IMG/VR virus record: IMGVR_UViG_3300009551_000026
Span: 1-44,466 of that record
Direction: 5' to 3' (one strand)
Length of the DNA: 44,466 nt
DNA from: a virus
Numbering within the stretch: position 1 is the first letter of the stretch; every line of letters starts with the position of its first letter. Made by a program: the position numbers and the translations under genes. This document shows, piece after piece, positions 19,423-27,418 of the stretch. The notes under the pieces are model-generated. The model was not told the DNA's origin and did no database searches. It saw nothing but the letters and a program-made list of their open reading frames with translations.

Positions 19423-20141
19423 GCCTGACTGCTGCTGCTATCAGGATGCTTGCCGACAAAGGCCTTTCTGCGTCCGAAATTGCTGATCTGGCGGAGGCGA
19501 ATTCGCCTGCCAGATCGTCGGCAGCAGTTCGTCAAAAGCGCTATCGGGATAACAAACGTGACGTAACGCGTGACGTAACGCCCCCCCCTATAGAAAGAAA
19601 TCATACCCCCCCCGTTATTTCCGAACCTGACGGTTCGGACGCGGCTGCGCCGGTCAACGAGATCGAGCAGGTCAGTCCGGACAAGGTGATGTTCGATGCC
19701 GGGCGGCGGCTGCTCACCCAATCCGGCATCCCCGATGCGAAAGCCCGCCAGATGTTGGGGAAGTGGCGGAAGCAACACGGGGTCGAATCCGTCATTGCCG
19801 CGCTCGGCCAAGCCCAGCGTGAGGGAGCAATCGAACCAATTTCGTTCATTGAGGGATGTTTTCGCCATGCAAGACAGTTCGGGACACCCACTTCGCGTCC
19901 AACTTCCGACCCGGCCGGGCCAAGCGTTACGAGTTCCGCCTTCGCGCAAGCTTATGAAGACCTGGGAGTGGGGCAATCTCGCCCTGATCCGCAGACGCTT
20001 TGGGACGGACTTGGAGACGGCGGTGCCAGCGGCGATAGCGTTGGCAGAATTGCAGCTTTCCCCGGCGACCCCGGCCGAATTCGAGGCTCGTCTTACTCCG
20101 GTTTTGAGCCTGTGCGCGCCATCGGGCATGGGCGCTGCTGA
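19419..20141 (+). CDS. Replication-initiation-like protein (O-position), GTG start
   Basis: A 240-residue protein starting SLTAAAIRMLADKGLS, an N-terminal HTH-like region (ASEIADLAEAN). A basic linker (RQKRYRDNKRDVTRDVTPPP) follows, then an acidic spacer, a second helical domain with GIPDAKARQMLGKWRKQHGVESVIAALGQAQREG and SFIEGCFRHARQ. Position and shape resemble phage replication initiators, and its DNA holds tandem iterons. The last 90 codons overlap another gene out of phase and have low-complexity Gly/Ser/Pro sequence, so the true C-terminus is uncertain. Confidence 0.7.
   Translation: MSLTAAAIRMLADKGLSASEIADLAEANSPARSSAAVRQKRYRDNKRDVTRDVTPPPIERNHTPPVISEPDGSDAAAPVNEIEQVSPDKVMFDAGRRLLTQSGIPDAKARQMLGKWRKQHGVESVIAALGQAQREGAIEPISFIEGCFRHARQFGTPTSRPTSDPAGPSVTSSAFAQAYEDLGVGQSRPDPQTLWDGLGDGGASGDSVGRIAAFPGDPGRIRGSSYSGFEPVRAIGHGRC
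19557..19613 (+). repeat. Tandem 12-bp iterons and paired C8 tracts (candidate replication origin)
   Basis: CGTGACGTAACG is repeated twice without a gap at 19557-19568 and 19569-19580, followed by an 8-C run (19581-19588), an A/T-rich stretch and another 8-C run (19606-19613). Lambdoid phages carry their origin as iterons inside the initiator gene, and this lies inside the initiator-like gene. Only two full copies are seen and they also encode the repeat RDVTRDVT, so coding constraint may explain part of the repeat. Confidence 0.45.
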
Positions 20142-20364
20142 GCGGACGCAATGGATCAAGGCTGCGATCATCATGCTTGGCCGAATTCCAAGCGATTTGC
20201 TGGCGATCGGGTGCCTCTGCGCCATGGAAACGAGCGATCATCCCAGCAAGATCGTCCCAGCTATCCTGAAAGCCATTCAGGAGCGCTGGAATGCTCGCAA
20301 AGCCGATCTTGCGGATCTGAAGCGCTTGGCCTCCGCGTGCGAACAGGAGGCTCCGGAATTCTGA
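19867..20364 (+). CDS. Hypothetical protein beside the initiator-like gene
   Basis: A 165-residue protein if started at ATG 19867; an internal ATG at 19954 (MKTWEWGNLALIRRRFG) is an alternative and gives 136 residues. From there on the sequence is a normal helical protein (AVPAAIALAELQ, AERTQWIKAAIIMLGRIP, AILKAIQERWNARKADLADLKRL). It may be a helicase-loader-like partner, but has no P-loop. With the earlier start it overlaps the upstream gene by 275 bp in a different frame; with the later one by 188 bp. Confidence 0.72.
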   Translation: MQDSSGHPLRVQLPTRPGQALRVPPSRKLMKTWEWGNLALIRRRFGTDLETAVPAAIALAELQLSPATPAEFEARLTPVLSLCAPSGMGAAERTQWIKAAIIMLGRIPSDLLAIGCLCAMETSDHPSKIVPAILKAIQERWNARKADLADLKRLASACEQEAPEF

Positions 20365-20393
20365 TGAACACCCACACCACAAGGGAGGGGAGG

Positions 20394-20582
20394 ATGCGCC
20401 GGCCCTATCAGACGACGACGCGAGAGCGTGGGGCCCTGTATGTCCGCGAGTGCCTGGAGCGGGGCCGGGATCCCCGCCCCAGCGAGATGGTCCGTCGCGG
20501 CATCGGTGCTAACTGGAAATCCGCACAGCGCATTCTCGCATGGGCCGTGGACGCGAATTTGACATATCGCGAAATGGCTTGA
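20394..20582 (+). CDS. Small basic HTH-like protein upstream of terminase
   Basis: A 62-residue protein. ATG 20394 is preferred because GGGAGGGG lies just upstream; ATG 20364, overlapping the previous stop, would add ten residues. It contains RERGALYVRECLERGRDPRPSEMV and NWKSAQRILAWAVDANL, two helices that could form a DNA-binding domain. It sits where late regulators often lie, just before terminase, but no Q-like family is recognised. Confidence 0.65.
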   Translation: MRRPYQTTTRERGALYVRECLERGRDPRPSEMVRRGIGANWKSAQRILAWAVDANLTYREMA

Positions 20583-20605
20583 TCGGTTGTATTTGGTTCG
20601 GCGCT

Positions 20606-20968
20606 ATGGCGCGCCCGACCAAGTATGATCCAGCCTATTGCGAGCAGCTTGTTGCCCACATGGCAGAGGGGGCGAGCGTCACCTCGTTTGCTGCCGAAAT
20701 CGATGTAGCGCGCTCAACGATCAACGAATGGGCAGATAATCACCCCGAGTTTTCGGAAGCGCTATCGCGGGGCAAGGCGAAATGCTTGTCTTGGTGGGAG
20801 AAAGCGGCGCGCTCGACGGCCCTTGATGGCAAGGGTAATGCCACCGTCATCACGTTCGGCCTGAAGAACATGGGCAAGGATGAGTGGCAGGAAAAGCAAC
20901 TTATCGGTTCCGATCCTGACGCACCGCTCCCCGGTCTCGTTGTCCATTTCGCAAAGACCGGCGAATGA
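20606..20968 (+). CDS. terS: Terminase small subunit
   Basis: A 120-residue protein starting MARPTKYDPAYCEQLVAHM. It has an HTH motif (VTSFAAEIDVARSTINEW) followed by HPEFSEALSRGKAKCLSWWEKAARS and a region that often precedes terminase (GLKNMGKDEWQEK). It binds the packaging site on phage DNA and presents it to the large subunit. It overlaps the large subunit gene by four bases (ATGA). Confidence 0.88.
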   Translation: MARPTKYDPAYCEQLVAHMAEGASVTSFAAEIDVARSTINEWADNHPEFSEALSRGKAKCLSWWEKAARSTALDGKGNATVITFGLKNMGKDEWQEKQLIGSDPDAPLPGLVVHFAKTGE

Positions 20969-22197
20969 ACGAGGTCAGCATCCCTGATTGGGCAGAGGTC
21001 CTGTGGAAGAAGGACGCTCGCCACATCGCGCTCTGGGGCGGGCGCGGCGGTGCGAAGTCCCGGTCCATCGCCACGTCCATGATCATCCAGAGCGCGCAGG
21101 AGCATCACCGGGTTCTATGCGCCCGCGAGGTGCAGAAGAGCATCAAGGATTCGGTCAAGCGCCTGCTGGATGACGAGATCGAGCGTCTAGGACTGTCAGC
21201 GGCCTTCACCAGCACCGAGAGCGAGATACGCGGCCCCAATGGGTCGCTGTTCATCTTCACGGGCCTGAAGGGCAACGCGGCGAACGTGAAGTCTATAGAG
21301 GGCGTGACGGATTGCTGGATCGAGGAGGCGCAGAGCGTCAGCCAGGACAGCATCAACACGCTGGTGCCCACGATCCGCGCGGAGGGTTCGCGGCTGATTT
21401 GGTCTTGGAACCCTGATCTGGAGACGGATCCGGTTGACGTGATGTTCCGCGGCGAGAACGGCGCGCCGCCGCGCTCGTTCGTGCTGAACGTCAATTACGA
21501 TCGCAATCCGTGGTTCCCGGCTGAGCTTGCCGAGCAGATGGAGTTCGATCGCAGTCGCGACATCGACAAGTATAATCATATCTGGCTGGGGCAGTACCGC
21601 CGGAACAGTGAAGCGCGCGTGTTCAAGAACTGGCGCGTCGAGCCGTTCGAGGCCGAGATCGGTGCGGAGCATCGCTTGGGCGCAGACTTTGGCTTCAGCA
21701 TCGATCCGAGCTGCGCCATCCGCTGCCACATCCAGGGCCGCACCATCTTCGTGGACTACGAGGCGTATGGGCTGGGCGTGGAGATCGTGAATCTCCCGAA
21801 CTTGTTCATGTCCATCCCCGAGTCTGAGAAATATTGGATGACGGCCGATAGCGCACGGCCGGAGACGATCAGCCATCTGCGCAAGCATGGCTTCCCGAAC
21901 ATCCAGCCGGCGCTCAAGGGCGCCCGTTCGCTGGAAGAGGGCGTGGAATTCCTCAAGAGCTACGACATCGTGGTTCACCCGCGCTGCCAGCATCTGATCG
22001 ACGAACTGACGCTCTACAGCTTCAAGGTGGACAGCCTCACCGGCCAGGTCACCTCCGTGCTGGAGGACAAGAATAACCACCTGATCGATGCGCTGCGGTA
22101 CGCGGTCGAGGGCGCGCGACGGGCACTGTCGCGGAAGCCTACCACTGTTTCGATCGCCATTCCCGGCATGGCATCAGCATTCGCGAGGCGCGCATGA
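20965..22197 (+). CDS. terL: Terminase large subunit (PBSX-type)
   Basis: A 410-residue packaging ATPase/nuclease. Walker A is GGRGGAKS at 25-32, Walker B is CWIEEA at about 118-123, and the coupling motif lies near SWNP. The nuclease domain has D242 in GADFGFSIDP, D296 in TADSARP, and NNHLIDALRYAVE near the end. Length and motifs fit the Terminase_3/PBSX family. It cuts concatemers and drives DNA into the prohead, docking on the portal encoded downstream. Confidence 0.96.
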   Translation: MNEVSIPDWAEVLWKKDARHIALWGGRGGAKSRSIATSMIIQSAQEHHRVLCAREVQKSIKDSVKRLLDDEIERLGLSAAFTSTESEIRGPNGSLFIFTGLKGNAANVKSIEGVTDCWIEEAQSVSQDSINTLVPTIRAEGSRLIWSWNPDLETDPVDVMFRGENGAPPRSFVLNVNYDRNPWFPAELAEQMEFDRSRDIDKYNHIWLGQYRRNSEARVFKNWRVEPFEAEIGAEHRLGADFGFSIDPSCAIRCHIQGRTIFVDYEAYGLGVEIVNLPNLFMSIPESEKYWMTADSARPETISHLRKHGFPNIQPALKGARSLEEGVEFLKSYDIVVHPRCQHLIDELTLYSFKVDSLTGQVTSVLEDKNNHLIDALRYAVEGARRALSRKPTTVSIAIPGMASAFARRA

Positions 22198-22304
22198 TCT
22201 ATCTCGGCCCTGTGCGTCTGCACATCCTGACGACGGCGCCCTTCAGCATCACCGGCCTGCATCCGCAGCGCTATCGCTTTACGCTGGAGGCGCGTCGTGG
22301 CTGA
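22194..22304 (+). CDS. 36-residue peptide between terminase and portal
   Basis: A short frame from ATG 22194, overlapping the terminase stop (ATGA), to TGA 22304, overlapping the portal GTG start. It encodes a basic peptide (start MIYLGPVRLHIL, end RYRFTLEARRG). Its last codons contain the GGAGG ribosome site of the portal gene. It may only serve to couple translation. No homology support at this length. Confidence 0.4.
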   Translation: MIYLGPVRLHILTTAPFSITGLHPQRYRFTLEARRG

Positions 22305-24561
22305 CGAGTTCGAGCCCATCGCCGAGAGCGACATTGAGGATACGAAGGACGCGGGCACCAGCCAGAAGATGCTGGATCTGCACGACAAGGCCATGCGTAG
22401 GTTCGATAGCGTGGCGATGCCCCAGCAGGAATTGCGGGCTCAGTCGCTGGAGGCGCGCCGCTTCGTCACGATCCCCGGCGCGCAGTGGGAAGGCGCATGG
22501 GGCGAGCAGTTCGAGAACGCGCCTCGTCCCGAGGTGGACAAGATCACCAAGTCCCTTGAGAAGATCGAGACGGATTTCCGGGAAAACCGCCTAACCGTCG
22601 ATTTCGTGCCGGGCCAGGGCGCGGACATCGATACAGCAGACCTGCTCGATGGCATGCACAGGGCTGATAGCCACTATTTCAAGGCGCAACAGGCCCGCGA
22701 CAATGCCTTTCAAGAGGCGATCCGTGGAGGATTTGGCGCCTATCGCCTGACGACGGACTATGCCGACCCGTATGATCCTGATGACGATAGCCAGCGCGTC
22801 AATCCCGGTCTGACGATCGTTGATGCGGATCAGTCCGTCTATTTCGATGGCGGATCGATCCTCTACGATGCGTCCGATGCACAGTGGGCGATCATCATCA
22901 CCGCTGCGCCGCGCGCTGAGGCGGAAGAGAAATGGGGCGCTGACAACATCGATCCATGGCCGCTCGCCAACTGGAAATATGCGTGGGATTGGTACACGCC
23001 TGATATCGTCCGCACGGCGGAATATTACGATGTCGAGGAGACAGCGGACAAGCTGCTGATCTTCATGCAGAAGGACAGCCAGGAAGAGCAGCGCTATTTC
23101 GCTACCGAGCTGGACGATGATGCCCTGAAGGATCTCAGGGATCAGGGATGGGAGAAATCGGAGCGCTCGATCAAGCGGCGCCGCGTCCACAAATACATCC
23201 TGAACGGCAGCAAGGTGCTGAAGAACTGCGGGTATATCGCAGGCGATCAGATTCCGATCGTGCCGGTGTACGGCAAGCGGGATTATGTGGACAACATGCC
23301 CCGCTGGCGTGGGCATGTCGGCAAGATGATGGACCGTCAGCGGATCTACAACACCCGCATCGCCAAGCTGGTCGAGACGGACAGCCTCGCGCCCCGTGAG
23401 GTGCCGATCATCGCCGTAGAGCAGATCGCCGGCAGTATCAGCGATGGCGCGGGTGGTGTGCGCTCGCTCGCCGATGTGTGGGCACGTCAGAACATCGATC
23501 GCCTGCCCTTCCTGCCGATCCTGCCGCTCAAGGATGATAATGGGCAGATCGTCAGCGCCGGCCCTCTCGGTAAGGTCGATCCGCCTCAGGTCCAACCTGT
23601 CACAGCGGCATTGCTCCAGATCGCGTCAAGCGACCTCACGGATGAGGACGACAACGCCGATCAGGTGAAGGCGAACACGTCGGCCGAAGCGATGGACATC
23701 GCTGCGGCGCGCGTCGATGCCAAGTCGGGCATTTATCTCGACAACATGCGCCAGAGCATTGCGCGTGAGGGCGAGATCTATCTTGGCATGGCACGCGCGG
23801 TATATTTCGAGCCGGGCCGCAAGGTTGAGACGCTGACGATCGATGGCCAGGATGGCGAGGCCACGCTCAACGAGACGGTTCTAGACAAGGGCATGTACAA
23901 GGTCCGCAATGACCTGAGCCAAGGCAAGTTCAAGGTCATCGCTGACGTTCAGGAATCGACGGCGACCAAGCGCCAGAAGACCGTCAAGCAGAACATGGAG
24001 ATCGCTGCGGTCGCGGTGCAGGCGCAGGATATGCAGCTTGCTCAAGCCGCCACCCTGAACGCCGTGCTCAATCAGGATGGCGAGGGCCAGCAGGACATGC
24101 AGGCCTATGCCCGTTCCCGTCTGATTGCTCTGGGTGTGGTCAAACCGACGCCAGAAGAGGCGCAGGAGCTTCAGCAGGCCGCGCAACAGCAGCAGCCTGA
24201 CCCACAGGCCATTGCACTGCAGGCCGCTGCTCAGGAGAGCCAGAGCAAGTCCGCACTCAACATGGCGAGCGCGCAGCAGAAACAGGCCGATGCTCAGCTC
24301 AAGACCGCGCAGGCCGAGGAGCTATCTAAGGCGCCGGCCGTGCCGACTGGCCTCACCACACCAGCCAATGATGCTGTGGATGCCGTGGACAAGCTCGCGG
24401 GCGCCAAGCTGAAAGCGGCTCAGGCTGAGCATCTTCAGCAGGACATGCACCACCAGCGCATCCGCACAGGGCATGATCTGGAGATGGAGCGCCGACAGCA
24501 GGATCTAGCCGAACGGCAACAGGATCATGCCGAAAGCCAGCCTCAGGGGGATGCGGCGTGA
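22297..24561 (+). CDS. Portal protein (P22 gp1-like)
   Basis: A 754-residue protein from GTG 22297 with GGAGG six bases upstream. The length and features (N-terminal QWEGAW after a long helix, RVNPGLTIVDADQSVYFDG, WYTPDIVRTAEYYDVEE, GKMMDRQRIYNTRIAKLVE) match P22-type portals. The C-terminus is a long Gln/Ala-rich coiled coil (from about 620 on), corresponding to the P22 barrel. It forms the dodecameric DNA channel and binds terminase and gp4. Confidence 0.95.
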   Translation: MADEFEPIAESDIEDTKDAGTSQKMLDLHDKAMRRFDSVAMPQQELRAQSLEARRFVTIPGAQWEGAWGEQFENAPRPEVDKITKSLEKIETDFRENRLTVDFVPGQGADIDTADLLDGMHRADSHYFKAQQARDNAFQEAIRGGFGAYRLTTDYADPYDPDDDSQRVNPGLTIVDADQSVYFDGGSILYDASDAQWAIIITAAPRAEAEEKWGADNIDPWPLANWKYAWDWYTPDIVRTAEYYDVEETADKLLIFMQKDSQEEQRYFATELDDDALKDLRDQGWEKSERSIKRRRVHKYILNGSKVLKNCGYIAGDQIPIVPVYGKRDYVDNMPRWRGHVGKMMDRQRIYNTRIAKLVETDSLAPREVPIIAVEQIAGSISDGAGGVRSLADVWARQNIDRLPFLPILPLKDDNGQIVSAGPLGKVDPPQVQPVTAALLQIASSDLTDEDDNADQVKANTSAEAMDIAAARVDAKSGIYLDNMRQSIAREGEIYLGMARAVYFEPGRKVETLTIDGQDGEATLNETVLDKGMYKVRNDLSQGKFKVIADVQESTATKRQKTVKQNMEIAAVAVQAQDMQLAQAATLNAVLNQDGEGQQDMQAYARSRLIALGVVKPTPEEAQELQQAAQQQQPDPQAIALQAAAQESQSKSALNMASAQQKQADAQLKTAQAEELSKAPAVPTGLTTPANDAVDAVDKLAGAKLKAAQAEHLQQDMHHQRIRTGHDLEMERRQQDLAERQQDHAESQPQGDAA

Positions 24562-24866
24562 GCGTCATCAGCTTCGCGCAGGCGAAGGAGGATCGCATCC
24601 CTCATTGGTCCGGGGAGTGCAAATGCGCTGGATGCGGACATGAGTGGATCGGGGTTGGCCCCATGGGCACCGTGGATCGCCTGCAATGCCCTTCGTGCGA
24701 GCTGCCTCGCGGGCTCATCAAGAACAATTTTGGTGCGCCAGAGGGAGCGCTTGGCTTCGCATGCAATTGCGGTTGCGAATATCTGATTGCCTACATCTGG
24801 AAGGGGAAGAAGCTCATCCGATGCGTTGGCTGTGGTGAGGATCAGACGAACGCGGTGTGGTCATGA
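24558..24866 (+). CDS. Zinc-ribbon protein between portal and scaffold genes, GTG start
   Basis: A 102-residue protein with several CxxC-type pairs: CKCAGCGHEW, CPSCELPRG, CNCGC, and CVGCG near the end, implying two zinc sites. Sequence around HEWIGVGPMG resembles a rubredoxin-like ribbon. It is not part of the P22 head set and appears as an inserted small gene. A role in gene control or packaging is possible; none is shown. Confidence 0.78.
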   Translation: MSVISFAQAKEDRIPHWSGECKCAGCGHEWIGVGPMGTVDRLQCPSCELPRGLIKNNFGAPEGALGFACNCGCEYLIAYIWKGKKLIRCVGCGEDQTNAVWS

Positions 24867-25096
24867 CCCTCACGCTGATCACCAGCCAGCCGCCAGCCGC
24901 AGACATAGCGGACACGATGGATCGGCTTCTGGAGATCGTGTCCGAAGGCGGGATGTCTTCGATCGCTATCGCGATGGTGGACCGCGATGGATGCAGCCGC
25001 ACGATCTGGTCTGAGGCCCCCTGTGTCCAATCACTGATCGGTGCGGTCGCGATCCTGCAGCAGCGCCTTGTTCGTGAAGCAATCGATGACGAATAG
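24863..25096 (+). CDS. Hypothetical small protein
   Basis: A 77-residue protein (MTLTLITSQPPAAD start) with two helices (TMDRLLEIVS, IGAVAILQQRLVRE) and a strand (SSIAIAMVDRDGC). ATG 24863 overlaps the zinc-ribbon stop. It belongs to the same inserted pair between portal and scaffold. Similar short early-type proteins exist in phages, but no family can be named. Confidence 0.68.
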   Translation: MTLTLITSQPPAADIADTMDRLLEIVSEGGMSSIAIAMVDRDGCSRTIWSEAPCVQSLIGAVAILQQRLVREAIDDE

Positions 25097-25131
25097 CCGT
25101 CCGCCGGGCTTTCAGGCGCGTGGAGAGAACA

Positions 25132-25953
25132 ATGATCGACGGGGAAAATGAAGACCAGGAACTCCTGCTGGACACGACCGCGTCCGAAGGCGAGGAAGGT
25201 GAAGCGTCGCAGGATCAGGAAGGGCAGCAGGACGCACAAGCTGCTGATGATGTCCTGACCATCGAGATCGAGGGGGATGATCTCGGCGAAGACACGCCCC
25301 TGGTCCGCCGCCTGCGCCAGGAAGCAGCCGATGCCAAGCGGGAGGCCGCTGCGCTTCGCAAGACCACGCGCCCCAAGATCGAGGTCGGCGAGGAGCCGAC
25401 GCTGGAGGGCTGCGACTACAATGAGGATCATTTCAAGGCGCAGTGGCGCAAATGGAATGAGGATCGTCAGCGGGCCGCAGCAGTCGAGCATGAGCAGGCG
25501 GAGATCGCTTCTGCTCAGCAGCGCAAGTTTGAGCGCGTGCGGTCCCAAGTGATCCAGAAGGTCGCGTCCTATGGCGTCGATGATGTCGATGCGGCCGAGA
25601 AACGGATCGTGGAAGCGCTGGGGCCGGAAATCTCCAGTCTCGCCATGATGGCCATCCCCGGCGCGGACAAGCTCTTCGCCGCGCTGGCAAAGAGTCCTCG
25701 CCACCTGAGCGAGATCGCCAGCCACACCGATCAGACCGATCGACTGCGCATGCTCATCGAACTGAAGGACAAGATCGTGATCAAGAACGGCAAGAAGCCT
25801 CCGGCGCCCGAGGCGGATACCATCCTGCGCAGCACCACCTCGGTCGCTGCCAAGGTCGATGCGACCGAGCAGCGGCTGGAAAAGGAAGCCGAGCGGACGA
25901 ACGATTATACCAAGCTGTTCGAGTACCGCCGGGGCAAGCGCAAGGCGGCTTGA
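25132..25953 (+). CDS. Head scaffolding protein (P22 gp8-like)
   Basis: A 273-residue, highly acidic and helical protein from ATG 25132, with GGAGA upstream. The N-terminal 90 residues are mostly Glu, Asp and Gln, then long helices (DDVDAAEKRIVEALG, DQTDRLRMLIELKDK), and it ends in a basic segment EYRRGKRKAA like the coat-binding end of P22 gp8. Location directly before the coat gene supports the call. It guides capsid assembly and leaves the head before maturation. Confidence 0.85.
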   Translation: MIDGENEDQELLLDTTASEGEEGEASQDQEGQQDAQAADDVLTIEIEGDDLGEDTPLVRRLRQEAADAKREAAALRKTTRPKIEVGEEPTLEGCDYNEDHFKAQWRKWNEDRQRAAAVEHEQAEIASAQQRKFERVRSQVIQKVASYGVDDVDAAEKRIVEALGPEISSLAMMAIPGADKLFAALAKSPRHLSEIASHTDQTDRLRMLIELKDKIVIKNGKKPPAPEADTILRSTTSVAAKVDATEQRLEKEAERTNDYTKLFEYRRGKRKAA

Positions 25954-25978
25954 CGGTTGCCTAAAGTTTAGGCATTAT
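25950..25978 (+). promoter_or_regulatory. Late promoter before the coat gene
   Basis: TTGACG (25950-25955), a 17-bp spacer beginning GTTGCC and ending TAGG, and CATTAT (25973-25978) form a strong promoter. The spacer and -10 contain GCCTAAAGTTTAGGC (25959-25973), a perfect 7-bp inverted repeat. The -35 hexamer overlaps the stop codon of the scaffold gene. A close copy with the same spacing occurs at 31677-31705. Confidence 0.7.
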
Positions 25979-26017
25979 CCGCGACGCACCAAACCAGGGA
26001 CCTCCGCCTGAAACGGG

Positions 26018-26064
26018 AGCGAACGGTGTGATCGGGTCGGTCAACGGCCTTTTTCACGTTCGCT
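26018..26064 (+). promoter_or_regulatory. Hairpin in the coat mRNA leader
   Basis: AGCGAACG (26018-26025) pairs with CGTTCGCT (26057-26064), an 8-bp stem closing a 31-base loop with a T-rich stretch. The stem ends right at the GAGG ribosome site (26065-26068) of the coat gene. It might control ribosome access or stabilise the coat message. No known riboregulator class matches. Confidence 0.4.
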
Positions 26065-26073
26065 GAGGTTCCC

Positions 26074-27351
26074 ATGGCCAATTCCTTCTCCAAGCAGGAG
26101 GTGGTGGCGTTCGATCAGGTTCTCGAAGGTTTCGAGGACGCGCTCGTCATCTCCAAGGCTTTCCGCAAGTATCAGCTCGACGGCACGACCGCAGAGCGCG
26201 CCTTCAACACCATCTGGCGTCCGCAGCCCTATATCGCGCAGTCGTTCACGGGTCTGGATCAGACCTCGAACTTCGCGCGCAATTACACCCAGCTTTCGGT
26301 TCCGACCACGCTGAGCTACAGCCACGCTGTCCCACTCACCATGACGGCGCTGGAACTGCGCGACGCGCTGCAGGAGCAGCGTCTCGGTCAGGCCGCGCTC
26401 CAGCGGCTTGCGTCCGACATCAACGTGGACTGCATGAACCTCGCGTCCCTCACGGGCTCGATCGTGGTCAAGCGGACGACTGCGGCTTCCGGCTTCGATG
26501 ACCTGTCGGCGGTGGACACCGTCTTCAACAACCAGGGCATCCCGATGACGATGCGGAAGGCGTTCCTGTCGTCCGCGGACTACAACTCGATGGCGTCGAA
26601 CCTCGCCGGCCGCCAGACGCTGAATGGCCGCACCGAGGATGCCTACACCAACGCCCGCGTGGGCCAGGTGGCAGGCTTCGACACCTACAAGATGGATTAT
26701 GCCTATCGCCTCACCGCTGCAACGGCGACGGGCGTGACCATCACCAACACCAACCCGCTGTTCTATACGCCGGCTGCGACCGTGGCTTCGGCGGATGGCC
26801 TGACCCGCAACAATGTGGACAACCGCTTCCAGAACATCTCGATCGCGGTGACCTCGGGCACGGTGAAGGTCGGCGACGCCTTTGTGATCAATGGCGTCAA
26901 CGCCGTTCATCACATCACCAAGGGCGATACGGGCGCGCAGAAGACCTTCCGCATCACCGGCATCGTGTCCGGCGCGGGTGGTACGGGCGTCGTCACGATC
27001 ACCCCGCCGATCATTTCGGGCACTGGCGGCACCGATCCGGAACTGCAGTACAAGAATGTGGTGGCGGCCCCGACCAATGGCGCGGCGATCACCTTCCTGA
27101 ACACCGTGTCTGCGCCGGTCAACGTGTTCTGGCAGGATGACTGCTTCGAGATCATGCCGGGCCGTTATGTCCCGGCCACTGACTCGGGCATGGCCGTCAT
27201 GTCGGCGACCACTCAGAGCGGAATCACCGTGACGATGGCTCGCCAGGGCGCGATCGGCGATCTCAGCACCAAGTACCGCTGGGACGTGTTCTACGGCCTC
27301 GTCAATCTCCAGCCGGAGATGTCGGGCATCGAACTGTTCAACCAGACCTGA
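26074..27351 (+). CDS. Major coat protein (P22 gp5-like)
   Basis: A 425-residue protein, close to the 430 residues of P22 coat. It starts MANSFSKQEVVAFDQVLEGF and contains DALVISKAFRKYQLDGTTAER, VPTTLSYSHAVPLTMTALELRD and a later Gly-rich insertion domain (about 220-345). It belongs to the HK97-fold P22 coat family by order and features. It has its own late promoter and is followed by a terminator, consistent with being the most abundant product. Confidence 0.93.
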   Translation: MANSFSKQEVVAFDQVLEGFEDALVISKAFRKYQLDGTTAERAFNTIWRPQPYIAQSFTGLDQTSNFARNYTQLSVPTTLSYSHAVPLTMTALELRDALQEQRLGQAALQRLASDINVDCMNLASLTGSIVVKRTTAASGFDDLSAVDTVFNNQGIPMTMRKAFLSSADYNSMASNLAGRQTLNGRTEDAYTNARVGQVAGFDTYKMDYAYRLTAATATGVTITNTNPLFYTPAATVASADGLTRNNVDNRFQNISIAVTSGTVKVGDAFVINGVNAVHHITKGDTGAQKTFRITGIVSGAGGTGVVTITPPIISGTGGTDPELQYKNVVAAPTNGAAITFLNTVSAPVNVFWQDDCFEIMPGRYVPATDSGMAVMSATTQSGITVTMARQGAIGDLSTKYRWDVFYGLVNLQPEMSGIELFNQT

Positions 27352-27362
27352 TCCCTGAGCCT

Positions 27363-27388
27363 CCCCCGGTTTCGGCCGGGGGCTTTTT
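27363..27388 (+). terminator. Intrinsic terminator after the coat gene
   Basis: CCCCCGG (27363-27369), six-base loop, CCGGGGG (27376-27382), then C and TTTTT (27384-27388): a classic intrinsic terminator 12 bp after the coat stop codon. A partial copy of the right half (GCCGGGGGCTTT) recurs just downstream at about 27395-27406. Later genes would need read-through or antitermination. Confidence 0.88.
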
Positions 27389-27418
27389 GCATGAGCCGGG
27401 GGCTTTGGAGATTTCGAC

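Noticed and set aside
19557-19613. CRISPR array or larger repeat array
   Set aside because: Only two tandem 12-mers with no spacers; no CRISPR-like array is present anywhere in the window.
20548-20606. A third late promoter (TTGACA / TTGATC) before the terminase genes
   Set aside because: No acceptable -10 at 16-18 bp. The best candidate (CGCTAT) would start transcription inside the terminase gene.
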